Below, one piece after another: positions 17,305-25,658 of a stretch of DNA of 64,000 nucleotides (its first letter is position 1; every line of letters starts with the position of its first letter). Made by a program: the position numbers and the translations under genes. The notes under the pieces are model-generated. The model saw only the letters and a program-made list of their open reading frames with translations, had not been told where the DNA came from and did not search any database. Source of the stretch: JALORV01 sp963791235 (GTDB taxonomy: Bacteria; Pseudomonadota; Gammaproteobacteria; Burkholderiales; Burkholderiaceae_F); NCBI GenBank assembly GCA_963791235.1, contig CAWBRW010000029.1, positions 1,116,001-1,180,000 of the forward strand, read 5' to 3'.

Positions 17305-17929
17305 CCGTCCGACGGTGAGCGCGGCGCTGCAGGGCGCCGCGGGAGTCCGGCCGCTCGGCACGTTCACCCTCGTCGGGAACGTGAAGACTCTGGGCGGACG
17401 CTCAGCGCCCGCGAGCGGAATGACGTGGCGCCAGATCTCCGGACCGCCGGTACAGATTCCGTCGTCGGCAGGCGCATCGGTCGCGCTGACCGCTCCCAGT
17501 GCCGGACCGCTCGCGTTCGAGTTCACTGCCGTGGATTCCGGGGGCTATACAGCGACGACGTCGGTCACGGTGACCGTCAACACGCCGCCGACGCTCGCGC
17601 CGATTACGGCCAGCAAACTCAAGAAGGGAGAAGCGGCGTCCGGTTCCATTCGCGCCACCGACCCCGAGGGAGACGCGATTACTTACGTGCTGGTCAGCGC
17701 TCCCCAAGGCTTGACGCTAGATGCGGCGACGGGGGCATGGTCCTGGAAGCCGAGCGCGGACGGGGACTTCTCGATGTCAGTGATGGCCACGGATGCGTAC
17801 GGCAGCAGCAGTCCCGCGACCGTGGCTCTGAGCGTAGAGAAAGGTGGCGCCGGTTCGCTGCCGAGTTGGCTTATCGCGCTGCTGCTGGCAGTTCCTTTCG
17901 CTCGTCGCTACTCGGCCCGCCTGCGCTGA
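17108..17929 (+). CDS. Secreted subtilase (S8), fragment 3 of 3: catalytic Ser, beta domains, GlyGly-CTERM tail
   Basis: End of the protease. Just upstream of 17108 this frame reads YGSYSGTS, so the catalytic Ser motif GTSMAAPHVSGT spans the nominal start and real coding begins near 17080. Removing one C at about 17081 joins it to fragment 2. Two Ig/cadherin-like beta domains follow (WRQISGPPVQIPSSAG; then a putative-Ig domain, ATDPEGDAITYVL and GLTLDAATGAWSW). The C-terminus (GGAGSLPSWLIALLLAVPF, then Arg-rich) is Gly-rich, then one helix, then basic. This is the GlyGly-CTERM layout recognised by rhombosortase, so the protease is probably anchored and then released at the cell surface. Confidence 0.82.
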   Translation: MAAPHVSGTVALLLALAPRLTADELRSVLQSSARPHPVGTYCEALKGTCGTGLLDADAAMLHVLNNRPTVSAALQGAAGVRPLGTFTLVGNVKTLGGRSAPASGMTWRQISGPPVQIPSSAGASVALTAPSAGPLAFEFTAVDSGGYTATTSVTVTVNTPPTLAPITASKLKKGEAASGSIRATDPEGDAITYVLVSAPQGLTLDAATGAWSWKPSADGDFSMSVMATDAYGSSSPATVALSVEKGGAGSLPSWLIALLLAVPFARRYSARLR

Positions 17930-17950
17930 CGAGGCGCAGCGAGCGGCGCG

Positions 17951-18952
17951 TCAGGAGACGCATCCCGCCGGCGCTCTCGGTTTTGCCGCCACCGGAACCG
18001 GAGTGAGGATCCGGTAGCCGTACTTCACGCCGGTCATTTCCGCGAGGATGGAGACGGCGATCTCGGGCGGTGTGCGCGCGCCATTCTTCAGCCCGACGGG
18101 TCCATGCAGCCGCTCGAGCTGTTCCGCGCTGACCCCGAACTCGAGCAGCCGCTCCTTGCGCTTCGCCTGATTCTTCAGTGAGCCGATAGCGCCGACGTAA
18201 AACGCTTCGCCTTTCAGCGCCTCAATCAGCGCCAGGTCGTCAAGTTTGGGATCGTGCGTCAGCGCGACGATCGCCGTGTGCTTGTCGGGCTTGAACTCGA
18301 CGACGGTGTCGTCCGGCATCGTGCGCAGCAGCTGGGTTCCGGGAACGAGCCAGCCGTCGGCATACTCCTCGCGCGGGTCGCAGATCGTCACGGCGTAATC
18401 CAGCGCCAGTGCCATTTGTGCCACGTAGTGCGTCAGTTGTCCGGCACCGATGACCAGGAGCCGCCAACGCGGGCCGTACGTAGTGACGAGCCGCGCATCG
18501 TTGCAGTCGAGAACCTCGGTGCCATCGCCTTCGGCCAGCAAGATGGAGCCGTTACGCAGGTCGAGCGTGCGCACCGTGTGCTTGCCCGCCGCCACGCGGG
18601 CCAGCAGTTCGCCGATTTGTGCGTTCGTTCCCAGCGGCTCCAGCACGAGCTCGATCGTGCCGCCGCACGGCAGCCCGAATTTGAAGGCTTCCTCGGCCGT
18701 CACGCCGTACTTGACGCGTTCCGGCCGCGACGCCGCGGTGGCCTGGCGCCGCACGCGATCGACCAGGTCATCCTCGATGCAGCCACCAGACACCGAACCG
18801 ATAACTAGGCCGTCGTCGCGAATGATGACCAGCGAGCCGACCGGCCGGGGTGCCGAGCCCCAGGTTCGTACAACGGTACCCATGACGGTGCGATGGCCGT
18901 CGGTCAGCCACTCGTCCGCTTTCCTGAGAACCTGCAGATCAACGCTGTCCAT
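17951..18952 (-). CDS. XdhC/CoxI-type molybdenum hydroxylase maturation factor
   Basis: A 333-residue cytoplasmic protein. The N-terminal XdhC_CoxI domain reads TWGSAPRPVGS and GSVSGGCIEDDLV. The C-terminal Rossmann domain reads LLVIGAGQLTHYVAQ, LTHDPKLDD and YVGAIGS. Family members bind molybdenum cofactor, help sulfurate it and hand it to xanthine dehydrogenase-type enzymes. It is divergent from the coxS-coxL-coxM genes starting at 19160, which are the obvious clients, and the 207-bp gap presumably holds both promoters. Its end converges on the subtilase gene 21 bp away. Confidence 0.9.
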   Translation of the reverse strand: MDSVDLQVLRKADEWLTDGHRTVMGTVVRTWGSAPRPVGSLVIIRDDGLVIGSVSGGCIEDDLVDRVRRQATAASRPERVKYGVTAEEAFKFGLPCGGTIELVLEPLGTNAQIGELLARVAAGKHTVRTLDLRNGSILLAEGDGTEVLDCNDARLVTTYGPRWRLLVIGAGQLTHYVAQMALALDYAVTICDPREEYADGWLVPGTQLLRTMPDDTVVEFKPDKHTAIVALTHDPKLDDLALIEALKGEAFYVGAIGSLKNQAKRKERLLEFGVSAEQLERLHGPVGLKNGARTPPEIAVSILAEMTGVKYGYRILTPVPVAAKPRAPAGCVS

Positions 18953-19159
18953 GAGTCCGGCGGCACCGCGGCCCGCCTGAGCGAGGGAACCAACTCGATT
19001 CTAGTGCGATGCCGGCGCAGTGCTGCGGCGCGGCATCCGCCGTGAAAACGCGATGTCACGCGTGCACGGTTGCGCCGGGCTTTTCGCTGCTGTTAATGTC
19101 CAAGGCTCCACCGCCCGTGCAAGAAGAGGCGGTCCGCACGCTCATCTAAGGAGACCTGG

Positions 19160-19636
19160 ATGCCTGTCCCGCTTTCGCTGCGGGTCAACGGCAAGGCCGT
19201 CTCGGCCCACGTTGATCCCTCCCTTTCCCTGGTCAACCTGCTGCGCGAGCAGCTCGGCCTGACCGGCACGCATGTCGGATGTGACACCGCGCAGTGCGGC
19301 GCCTGCACGGTCCACGTCAATGGTCGCGCGGTCAAGAGCTGCAACGTGCTGGCGGTGCAGATGGCCGGTGCCGAGGTAATCACGATCGAGGGCATCACGC
19401 CGGCTGAGGGCATGCACCCGATGCAGACAGCGTTCAAGGCCTGTCACGGGCTGCAGTGCGGCTTCTGCACGCCGGGCATGGTGATGAGCGCGATCGACCT
19501 GGTGCAGAACCATCCGCACGCAACGGACCAGCAGATCCGCGAAGGACTGGAAGGCAATATGTGCCGTTGCACCGGCTACCAGAACATCGTCAAGGCCATC
19601 GCGCAGGGCGCGGCGGCGATGAAGCAGGGGGCGTGA
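19160..19636 (+). CDS. Molybdenum hydroxylase [2Fe-2S] subunit (CoxS type)
   Basis: A 158-residue electron-transfer subunit. It has the plant-ferredoxin cluster motif GCDTAQCGACTVHVNG plus a later Cys, and the second cluster in the helical domain (CGFCTPGM and CRCTGYQNI). It passes electrons from the molybdenum site in the large subunit to the FAD subunit. AAGGAG lies 7 bp before the ATG. Its stop overlaps the start of the large-subunit gene (TGATG), so the two are translationally coupled. Confidence 0.95.
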   Translation: MPVPLSLRVNGKAVSAHVDPSLSLVNLLREQLGLTGTHVGCDTAQCGACTVHVNGRAVKSCNVLAVQMAGAEVITIEGITPAEGMHPMQTAFKACHGLQCGFCTPGMVMSAIDLVQNHPHATDQQIREGLEGNMCRCTGYQNIVKAIAQGAAAMKQGA

Positions 19637-22002
19637 TGAACGATCCGAAACCCGGTTTCATCGGCAAGTCCGTCGAGCGCAAGGAAGATTTCCGCTTCCT
19701 CAGCGGCAGCGGCCAGTACACCGACGACATCACGCTGGCGCACCAAAGCTACGGCTATTTCGTGCGCAGTCCGCACGCGCACGCGAAGATCCGCGGCATC
19801 GACGCGGCTGCCGCGAAGAGTGCCCCGGGCGTGCTCGGTGTGTTCACCGGCGCAGACCTCTCGGGCATTGGCGGGCTGCCATGCGGTTGGCTGATTAACA
19901 ACATCGACGGCACGCCGATGAAGGAGCCCAAGCATCCGGTATTGGCCGAAGGCAAGGTGCGATATGTCGGCGATCATGTCGCGCTCGTCGTCGCCGAAAC
20001 ACTCGCGCAGGCCAAGGCTGCGGCGGCGCTAGTCAACGTCGATTACGAGGTGCTGGCGCCTGTTGTCGACACTGCGACAGCCGACCAGACGAAGTCCGCC
20101 GTGCACGATGAAGCGCCGGACAACGTCTGCTACGTCTGGGGCTGCGGCGACAAGGCGGCGACCGACGCTGCGTTCGCCAAGGCGGCGCATGTCACGAAGC
20201 TCAGTTTCGCGAACAACCGGCTGATCCCGAACGCCCTCGAGCCACGCGCCGCCAATGCATCGTACGACCGGGGAGCGGATGCGTACACGCTCTACGTATC
20301 CAATCAGAACCCGCACGTCGAACGTCTACTGATGACGGCCTTCGTGCTGGGCCTGTCGGAGCACAAGGTGCGGGTGGTCTCGCCCGACGTCGGCGGCGGT
20401 TTCGGGTCGAAGATCTATCTCTACGCTGAAGAAACCGCGCTGGTGTGGGCCAGCAAGCCGGTGGGCCGTCCGATCAAGTGGACCGCCGAGCGCTCCGAGA
20501 GCTTCCTGTCCGACGCGCATGGCCGCGACCATGTGACGACCGCCGAACTTGCGCTCGACAAGGATGGCAAATTCCTTGCGCTGCGCGTGCACACGACGGC
20601 GAACATGGGCGCGTACCTCTCCACGTTTTCGACCTGCATTCCGACGATCCTGTACGCGACACTGCTGGCGGGCCAGTATGCGACGCCGGCGATCTACTGC
20701 GAGGTCAAGGCGGTCTTCACCAACACCGCACCCGTCGACGCCTATCGCGGCGCCGGCCGGCCCGAAGCGACGTACGTCGTCGAGCGCATCGTCGAGACCG
20801 CCGCGCGTGAGATGAAGATCGATCCGGTCGAACTGCGCCGGCGCAATTTCATCAAGACGTTTCCCTATTCGACGCCGGTCGGGCTCACCTACGACACCGG
20901 TGACTACGAAACGACGCTGAAGCGCGCTCTGGAGCTGGCGGACGTCAAGGACTTCGCGACGCGCAAGGCGTGGAGCGCCAAGCACGGCAAGCTGCGGGGG
21001 CTGGGCTATTCCTGCTACATCGAGGCATGCGGACTGGCACCGTCGAGCGTAGCCGGCGCCCTCGGCGCGCGGGCGGGACTGTTCGAAGCCGGCGAGGTGC
21101 GCGTGCACCCGACCGGCACGGTGACGGTGTTCACCGGTTCGCACTCGCACGGGCAGGGTCACGAGACGACATTTGCGCAGGTGGTCGCCGATCGCCTCGG
21201 GATCCCGATCGAGAACATCGACGTTCAGCACGGCGACACGGACAAGGTCCTGTTCGGCATGGGCACCTATGGATCGCGCTCGATTGCCGTGGGCGGCACG
21301 GCCATCATGAAGGCGGTTGACAAAGTCATCGCCAAGGGCAAGCGGATTGCTGCGCACCTGCTGGAGGCGAGCGAAGCCGACATCGAGTTTGCCAACGGCG
21401 AGTTCCGCGTCACCGGCACGGACCGCAAGAAGGCGTTCGCCGAGGTCTCGCTGGCGGCGTATGTGCCGCACAACTATCCGCACGAGGAGCTTGAGCCGGG
21501 GCTGAACGAGAACGCGTTTTACGACCCGAACAACTTCACGTATCCGGCCGGATCCTACGTCTGCGAGGTCGAGGTCGATCCCGAGACCGGCGTAGTCACC
21601 ATCGATCGGTTCGTTGCCTGCGACGACTTCGGCAACGTCATCAATCCGATGATCGTCGAGGGCCAGGTACACGGCGGGCTCGCACAGGGCATCGGCCAGG
21701 CGCTGCTCGAGCACGGCATTTACAACGAGGACGGCCAGCTCGTGACCGGCAGCTACATGGACTACGCGATGCCGCGCGCGGATGATTTCCCGACGTTCGT
21801 CGTGGAGACCGCGAAGGGCACGCCGTGCACGCACAACCCGCTCGGCGTGAAGGGCTGCGGCGAAGCGGGTGCGATCGGCTCGCCGGCGGCGGTGATCAAC
21901 GCGGTCACCGATGCGCTCTGGCACCTTGGCATCAAGGACGTCCCAATGCCGGCGTCGCCGCACGCGGTCTGGAAGGCGATCCGCGCCGCGTCCCACCACT
22001 GA
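19636..22002 (+). CDS. Molybdenum hydroxylase large subunit, form II CoxL-like
   Basis: A 788-residue molybdopterin cytosine dinucleotide-binding catalytic subunit. Family motifs include GGGFGSKIYLYAEE, GSHSHGQGHETTFAQ, FGMGTYGSRS and the C-terminal KGCGEAGAIGSPAA with the base Glu. The active-site loop is AYRGAGR, the form II signature. True CO dehydrogenases (form I) have a Cys-containing AYXCSFR loop that binds copper. Oxidation of CO is therefore unlikely, and an aldehyde, purine or aromatic heterocycle is more plausible. It starts inside the coxS stop and is followed by coxM after 16 bp. Confidence 0.93.
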   Translation: MNDPKPGFIGKSVERKEDFRFLSGSGQYTDDITLAHQSYGYFVRSPHAHAKIRGIDAAAAKSAPGVLGVFTGADLSGIGGLPCGWLINNIDGTPMKEPKHPVLAEGKVRYVGDHVALVVAETLAQAKAAAALVNVDYEVLAPVVDTATADQTKSAVHDEAPDNVCYVWGCGDKAATDAAFAKAAHVTKLSFANNRLIPNALEPRAANASYDRGADAYTLYVSNQNPHVERLLMTAFVLGLSEHKVRVVSPDVGGGFGSKIYLYAEETALVWASKPVGRPIKWTAERSESFLSDAHGRDHVTTAELALDKDGKFLALRVHTTANMGAYLSTFSTCIPTILYATLLAGQYATPAIYCEVKAVFTNTAPVDAYRGAGRPEATYVVERIVETAAREMKIDPVELRRRNFIKTFPYSTPVGLTYDTGDYETTLKRALELADVKDFATRKAWSAKHGKLRGLGYSCYIEACGLAPSSVAGALGARAGLFEAGEVRVHPTGTVTVFTGSHSHGQGHETTFAQVVADRLGIPIENIDVQHGDTDKVLFGMGTYGSRSIAVGGTAIMKAVDKVIAKGKRIAAHLLEASEADIEFANGEFRVTGTDRKKAFAEVSLAAYVPHNYPHEELEPGLNENAFYDPNNFTYPAGSYVCEVEVDPETGVVTIDRFVACDDFGNVINPMIVEGQVHGGLAQGIGQALLEHGIYNEDGQLVTGSYMDYAMPRADDFPTFVVETAKGTPCTHNPLGVKGCGEAGAIGSPAAVINAVTDALWHLGIKDVPMPASPHAVWKAIRAASHH

Positions 22003-22018
22003 GACCGAGGAGATGACG

Positions 22019-22813
22019 ATGGAAACGATGCACTATCACCGCCCTGCCTCGGTGGCCGACGCGGTCAAGCTCGCCGGCCAGCATGGTGATGACAAGATCC
22101 TGGCGGGCGGGCAGTCGACGCTGCCGTCGATGCGGCTCGGCCTGCTGTCGCCCACCGGGTGGATCGATCTCGCCGGGATCACTGAACTCCAGGGTATCTC
22201 CGTGAACGGCGGCACTGTGGTCATCGGTGCGATGACGACGCATGCCGCTGTCGCCGCCTCCAGGGACGTGCAGTCGCACATTCCGACGCTGGCCCAGTTG
22301 GCCGGCGGCATCGGCGATCGCCAGGTACGCAATCGCGGCACGATTGGCGGCTCGATCGCGAACAACGATCCGGCGGCCTGCTATCCCGCCGCCGTGCTCG
22401 GCCTGGGCGCGACCGTGCAGACCGACCGCCGCAAGATCGCCGCAGACGATTTCTTCAAGGGCCTGTACGAAACCGCGCTCAATGTCGGCGAGCTGATCAC
22501 TGCGGTCCACTTCCCGGTCCCCGAGAAGGCGGCCTATGTGAAGTTCAAGCAGCCGGCATCGCGTTTCGCGCTGGTCGGCATCTTCGTTGCCAAGACCGCG
22601 GCCGGCGTGCGCGTCGCGGTGACGGGTGCCGGGCCGGCGGTATTTCGCATTAAGGCGCTCGAAGACAAGCTCGCCGCCAACTTCGTGCCCGAGGCCTGCG
22701 ATGGTGTCAGCGTGCCGGCGACCGGCCTGAACACCGACCTGCATGCATCCGCCGAATATCGCGCGCATCTCATCACAGTGCTGGCAAAACGCGCGGTGGC
22801 CGCAGCCGGCTAG
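22019..22813 (+). CDS. Molybdenum hydroxylase FAD subunit (CoxM type)
   Basis: A 264-residue flavin subunit of the xanthine dehydrogenase family. The FAD pyrophosphate motifs are AGGQSTLPSMRLG and RNRGTIGGSIANNDPAA, with a CoxM-type C-terminal domain. It accepts electrons from the Fe-S subunit and passes them to the respiratory chain or another acceptor. Two ATGs compete: GAGGAG at 22006-22011 is one base from ATG 22013 but a proper 7 bases from ATG 22019, so the latter is used. Gene order S-L-M differs from M-S-L of classic CO dehydrogenase operons. Confidence 0.93.
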   Translation: METMHYHRPASVADAVKLAGQHGDDKILAGGQSTLPSMRLGLLSPTGWIDLAGITELQGISVNGGTVVIGAMTTHAAVAASRDVQSHIPTLAQLAGGIGDRQVRNRGTIGGSIANNDPAACYPAAVLGLGATVQTDRRKIAADDFFKGLYETALNVGELITAVHFPVPEKAAYVKFKQPASRFALVGIFVAKTAAGVRVAVTGAGPAVFRIKALEDKLAANFVPEACDGVSVPATGLNTDLHASAEYRAHLITVLAKRAVAAAG

Positions 22814-22854
22814 CGAGTGCAGCCCGGCCGGCATTGGAAACAGCGGAGGATCGG

Positions 22855-23319
22855 ATGAGCAGCGTTCTGTACATACCTGCCGGGTATCACTCGGTGACCC
22901 CCTATCTCGCGGTGCGTGACGCGGCGGCGGCAGTCGAGTTCTATTGCCGCGCCTTTGGCGCCGAGCTGGTGATGAAGCTGACGATGCCAGACGGCAAGTA
23001 TGCGCACGCCGAGATCAAGATCGGCGACTCGCACATCATGATGGCCGAGGAGAACCCGGAGTGGGGCAACCAGAGTCCGGTGGCGCTGGGCGGCTCGCCG
23101 GTGTCGTTCATGGTGTACGTGCCCGATGCCGACGCCGCCTTTGCGCGAGCGCTCGCGGCGGGGTGCACCGAGGTGCGCCCGGTCGAGGATCAGTTCTATG
23201 GCGACCGCACCGGCACGCTGAAGGATCCGTACGGGTACCAGTGGTCACTAGGCACGCACATCGAGGACGTCAGCGAGGCCGAAGGCCAGAAGCGCATGGA
23301 AGCGATGTTCGCCAAATAA
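22855..23319 (+). CDS. VOC superfamily protein, PhnB/glyoxalase-like
   Basis: A 154-residue protein with two beta-alpha-beta-beta-beta units of the vicinal oxygen chelate fold: VTPYLAVRDAAAAVEFY, then HAEIKIGDSHIMMAEE, VSFMVYVPDADAAFARA and DPYGYQWSLGTH. It resembles PhnB-like proteins whose substrates are mostly unknown. GGAGG lies 7 bp before ATG 22855. It follows coxM by 41 bp on the same strand, so it may serve the hydroxylase pathway. Confidence 0.85.
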   Translation: MSSVLYIPAGYHSVTPYLAVRDAAAAVEFYCRAFGAELVMKLTMPDGKYAHAEIKIGDSHIMMAEENPEWGNQSPVALGGSPVSFMVYVPDADAAFARALAAGCTEVRPVEDQFYGDRTGTLKDPYGYQWSLGTHIEDVSEAEGQKRMEAMFAK

Positions 23320-23332
23320 GGGCAGACCACGG

Positions 23333-23752
23333 ATGGAAGCGAAACAGTTGCACCGTGGTCGTCTGATCGATCACGTGCACCTGATCGCGCTTGACCTCGC
23401 GGCGAGCAAGCGCTTCTATGCAGCCGCACTTGGCGCGCTCGGCCGTCGCATCGAAGGCGAGGGCGAACACTACTTCTGGTCCGACGAGCTCTTCGTCAGC
23501 ACTGCCGACGAGCACACGCGCGGCGCGACACGTGTGCACCTGGCGTTCCAGGCGCGCGACCGCGCTGCCGTCGAGCGCTTCCACCCGGCTGCCATCGCCG
23601 CCGGTGGCCAGGACAACGGCGGCCCCGGACTGCGTCCTTACCACCCGGACTACTACGCGGCCTTCGTGATCGACCCCGACGGCAACAACATCGAGGCGGT
23701 GTTCCACGGACCAGCCCAGCGCTCGACGCCCTCCGTCGTCATCACCTTCTGA
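23333..23752 (+). CDS. VOC superfamily protein, glyoxalase/dioxygenase-like
   Basis: A 139-residue second VOC protein, unlike the preceding one in length and motifs. It opens with IDHVHLIALDLAASKRFY (metal His) and closes with FVIDPDGNNIEAVFHG (metal Glu), the usual single-metal site of the fold. It lies 13 bp after the first VOC gene. Substrate unknown; lyase, dioxygenase or binding protein are all possible. Confidence 0.85.
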   Translation: MEAKQLHRGRLIDHVHLIALDLAASKRFYAAALGALGRRIEGEGEHYFWSDELFVSTADEHTRGATRVHLAFQARDRAAVERFHPAAIAAGGQDNGGPGLRPYHPDYYAAFVIDPDGNNIEAVFHGPAQRSTPSVVITF

Positions 23753-23859
23753 GCCGCTCGTCGCGACAAGGATGACATTCTGGGTGGAATGACCTAGGCG
23801 CGGTCAATTAGGCTTCCGGCGGAGAGCCCTCAGACCGATCTCACCTGCCGGTGGTATGC

Positions 23860-25530
23860 ATGCACGCGACTCACGAAGTAACCAACCAGTCGACCCCGTT
23901 CGTCGACCGCGACCTGTATTCGATCGACGTCGCGCTGCAGGAGGGTGTCGCCCGGCTGGGCGCCGGCTGGGCGGACAGTGAGCTGCGCGCGCTCGGCGCC
24001 CGCCTGGGCGACGCGGAATGCGTCGAGTGGGCGCGCCTCGCCAACGCGTTTCCGCCGCAGCTCAGGAGCTTCGACCGCAGCGGCCGGCGCATCGACGAGG
24101 TCGAATTCCATCCGGCCTGGCACGAGGTGATGCGGCTGATGATCGGCGCCGGCGTGCACGCCGACCCCTGGGCCGACCCGAAGCCGGGGGCCCAGGTCGC
24201 GCGTGCCGCAAAGTACCTGCTGTTCTCGCAGGTGGAAAACGGCGCGCAATGCCCGGTCACGATGACCTATGCGGTCGTGCCGGTGATGCAGCGCTACGCG
24301 GCGACCGTGCCGGCGATCGCCCGCGACTGGCTGCCGCGCATCCTGTCGCACGACTACGACCCGAGCTCCCGGCCGATCGGCGAGAAGCGCGGCGCGCTGC
24401 TGGGCATGGGCATGACCGAGAAGCAGGGCGGCTCCGACGTGCGCGCCAACACGACATTCGCGGAGCCCGACGGCCAGGGCGAATGGGGCGAGCGCTACCG
24501 CATCACTGGGCACAAGTGGTTCTTCTCCGCACCGCAGTGCGACGCCCACCTGGTGCTGGCCCAGACCGACCGGAGCTCGCCGGCCGGCCTGTCGTGTTTC
24601 TTCGTCCCACGCTGGCGCGCCGATGGCGCGCGCAACCAGATTGAAGTGCAGCGCCTGAAGGACAAGGTCGGCAACCGGTCGAACGCCTCCAGCGAAGTCG
24701 AGTTCATCGACGCCGAGGGCTACCTGGTCGGCGAGATCGGTCGTGGCGTGCCGACGATCCTCGAGATGGGCACGCATACGCGGCTCGACTGCGCGATCGG
24801 TTCGGCCGGCATCCTGCGCGCCGTGCTGACGCACGCGCTGCATCACGCGCGCGAGCGATCGGCCTTCGGGCGCCGGCTCGCCGAGCAGCCGCTGATGCGC
24901 AACGTGCTCGCCGACCTCGCGCTCGAGTCCGAAGCGGCGACGCACCTGGTGCTGCGGCTGGCGCGCGCCTTCGATGGCCACCGTGCGCGGGACGAACACG
25001 AGTCGCTGCTGGCGCGTGTGTTGACGCCAGCCGTCAAATACTGGGTCTGCAAGCGCCTGCCAGCGTCCTGCGCCGAAGCGATGGAAGTGATGGGTGGCAA
25101 CGGCTACGTCGAGGAGGGAGCCTTCGCCCGCTTCTATCGCGAGGCGCCGCTGAACTCGATCTGGGAGGGTTCGGGCAACGTGATGTGTCTGGACGTGCTG
25201 CGCGCGCTGGGCCGGGTCCCAGCGGTGCGCGAGGCACTGATCGAGGAGTTGCGCGCGGTGCGCGGCGCCAGTCGCTGCTACGACGCCTTCACGGCAGCGC
25301 TCGCCGACGACCTCGCGCGTCCGGAACTCGCAGAAGCGCAAGCACGTGAACTGACCGAACGCATTGCCCTCGCCGTTCAGGCAGCGCTGTTGCTCAACGG
25401 CAGTCGTTCGGACATCGCCGAGGCTTTCTGCGCATCGCGTCTGGCATCCGCCACCTGGGGGCGCTCGTTCGGCACACTGCCCGTCGGCATGGACGTTGCG
25501 CCAGTCCTGGAGCGTGCGCTGCCGGCATAA
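23860..25530 (+). CDS. aidB: AidB-like acyl-CoA dehydrogenase
   Basis: A 556-residue flavoprotein of the acyl-CoA dehydrogenase superfamily, AidB branch. It matches AidB along its length: FHPAWHEVM, GMGMTEKQGGSDVRANTT, GHKWFFSAPQCDAHLVLAQ, RLKDKVGNRSNASSEVEF, FYREAPLNSIWEGSGNVMCL. In E. coli AidB is induced by alkylation damage, binds DNA and is thought to destroy or exclude alkylating agents. It is normally with the Ada regulon; no ada gene is seen here. ATG 23860 aligns with the AidB start (MHxxTH). A 107-bp gap before it could carry its own promoter. Confidence 0.92.
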   Translation: MHATHEVTNQSTPFVDRDLYSIDVALQEGVARLGAGWADSELRALGARLGDAECVEWARLANAFPPQLRSFDRSGRRIDEVEFHPAWHEVMRLMIGAGVHADPWADPKPGAQVARAAKYLLFSQVENGAQCPVTMTYAVVPVMQRYAATVPAIARDWLPRILSHDYDPSSRPIGEKRGALLGMGMTEKQGGSDVRANTTFAEPDGQGEWGERYRITGHKWFFSAPQCDAHLVLAQTDRSSPAGLSCFFVPRWRADGARNQIEVQRLKDKVGNRSNASSEVEFIDAEGYLVGEIGRGVPTILEMGTHTRLDCAIGSAGILRAVLTHALHHARERSAFGRRLAEQPLMRNVLADLALESEAATHLVLRLARAFDGHRARDEHESLLARVLTPAVKYWVCKRLPASCAEAMEVMGGNGYVEEGAFARFYREAPLNSIWEGSGNVMCLDVLRALGRVPAVREALIEELRAVRGASRCYDAFTAALADDLARPELAEAQARELTERIALAVQAALLLNGSRSDIAEAFCASRLASATWGRSFGTLPVGMDVAPVLERALPA

Positions 25531-25658
25531 GCGAGAACGCCGACTCCGGCGCATTCAGCGCGCCAAGCGCGACGGGCGCCGAAAGTGGGTCGCTGGCATC
25601 GTCGGCATCGGTGGTGTGGCGATGCCGCCGCTGACGGTGGCGTCAATACAATGACTGC

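Noticed and set aside
20326..21999. 557-codon open frame on the minus strand
   Set aside because: Mirror of the molybdenum hydroxylase large subunit; no independent support.
19636..22002. Classic CO dehydrogenase call for the coxSLM genes
   Set aside because: The active-site loop is AYRGAGR (form II), lacking the Cys that binds copper in CO oxidisers.
23830..25554. 574-codon open frame on the minus strand
   Set aside because: Mirror of aidB; His/Arg/Gln-rich translation with no family character.
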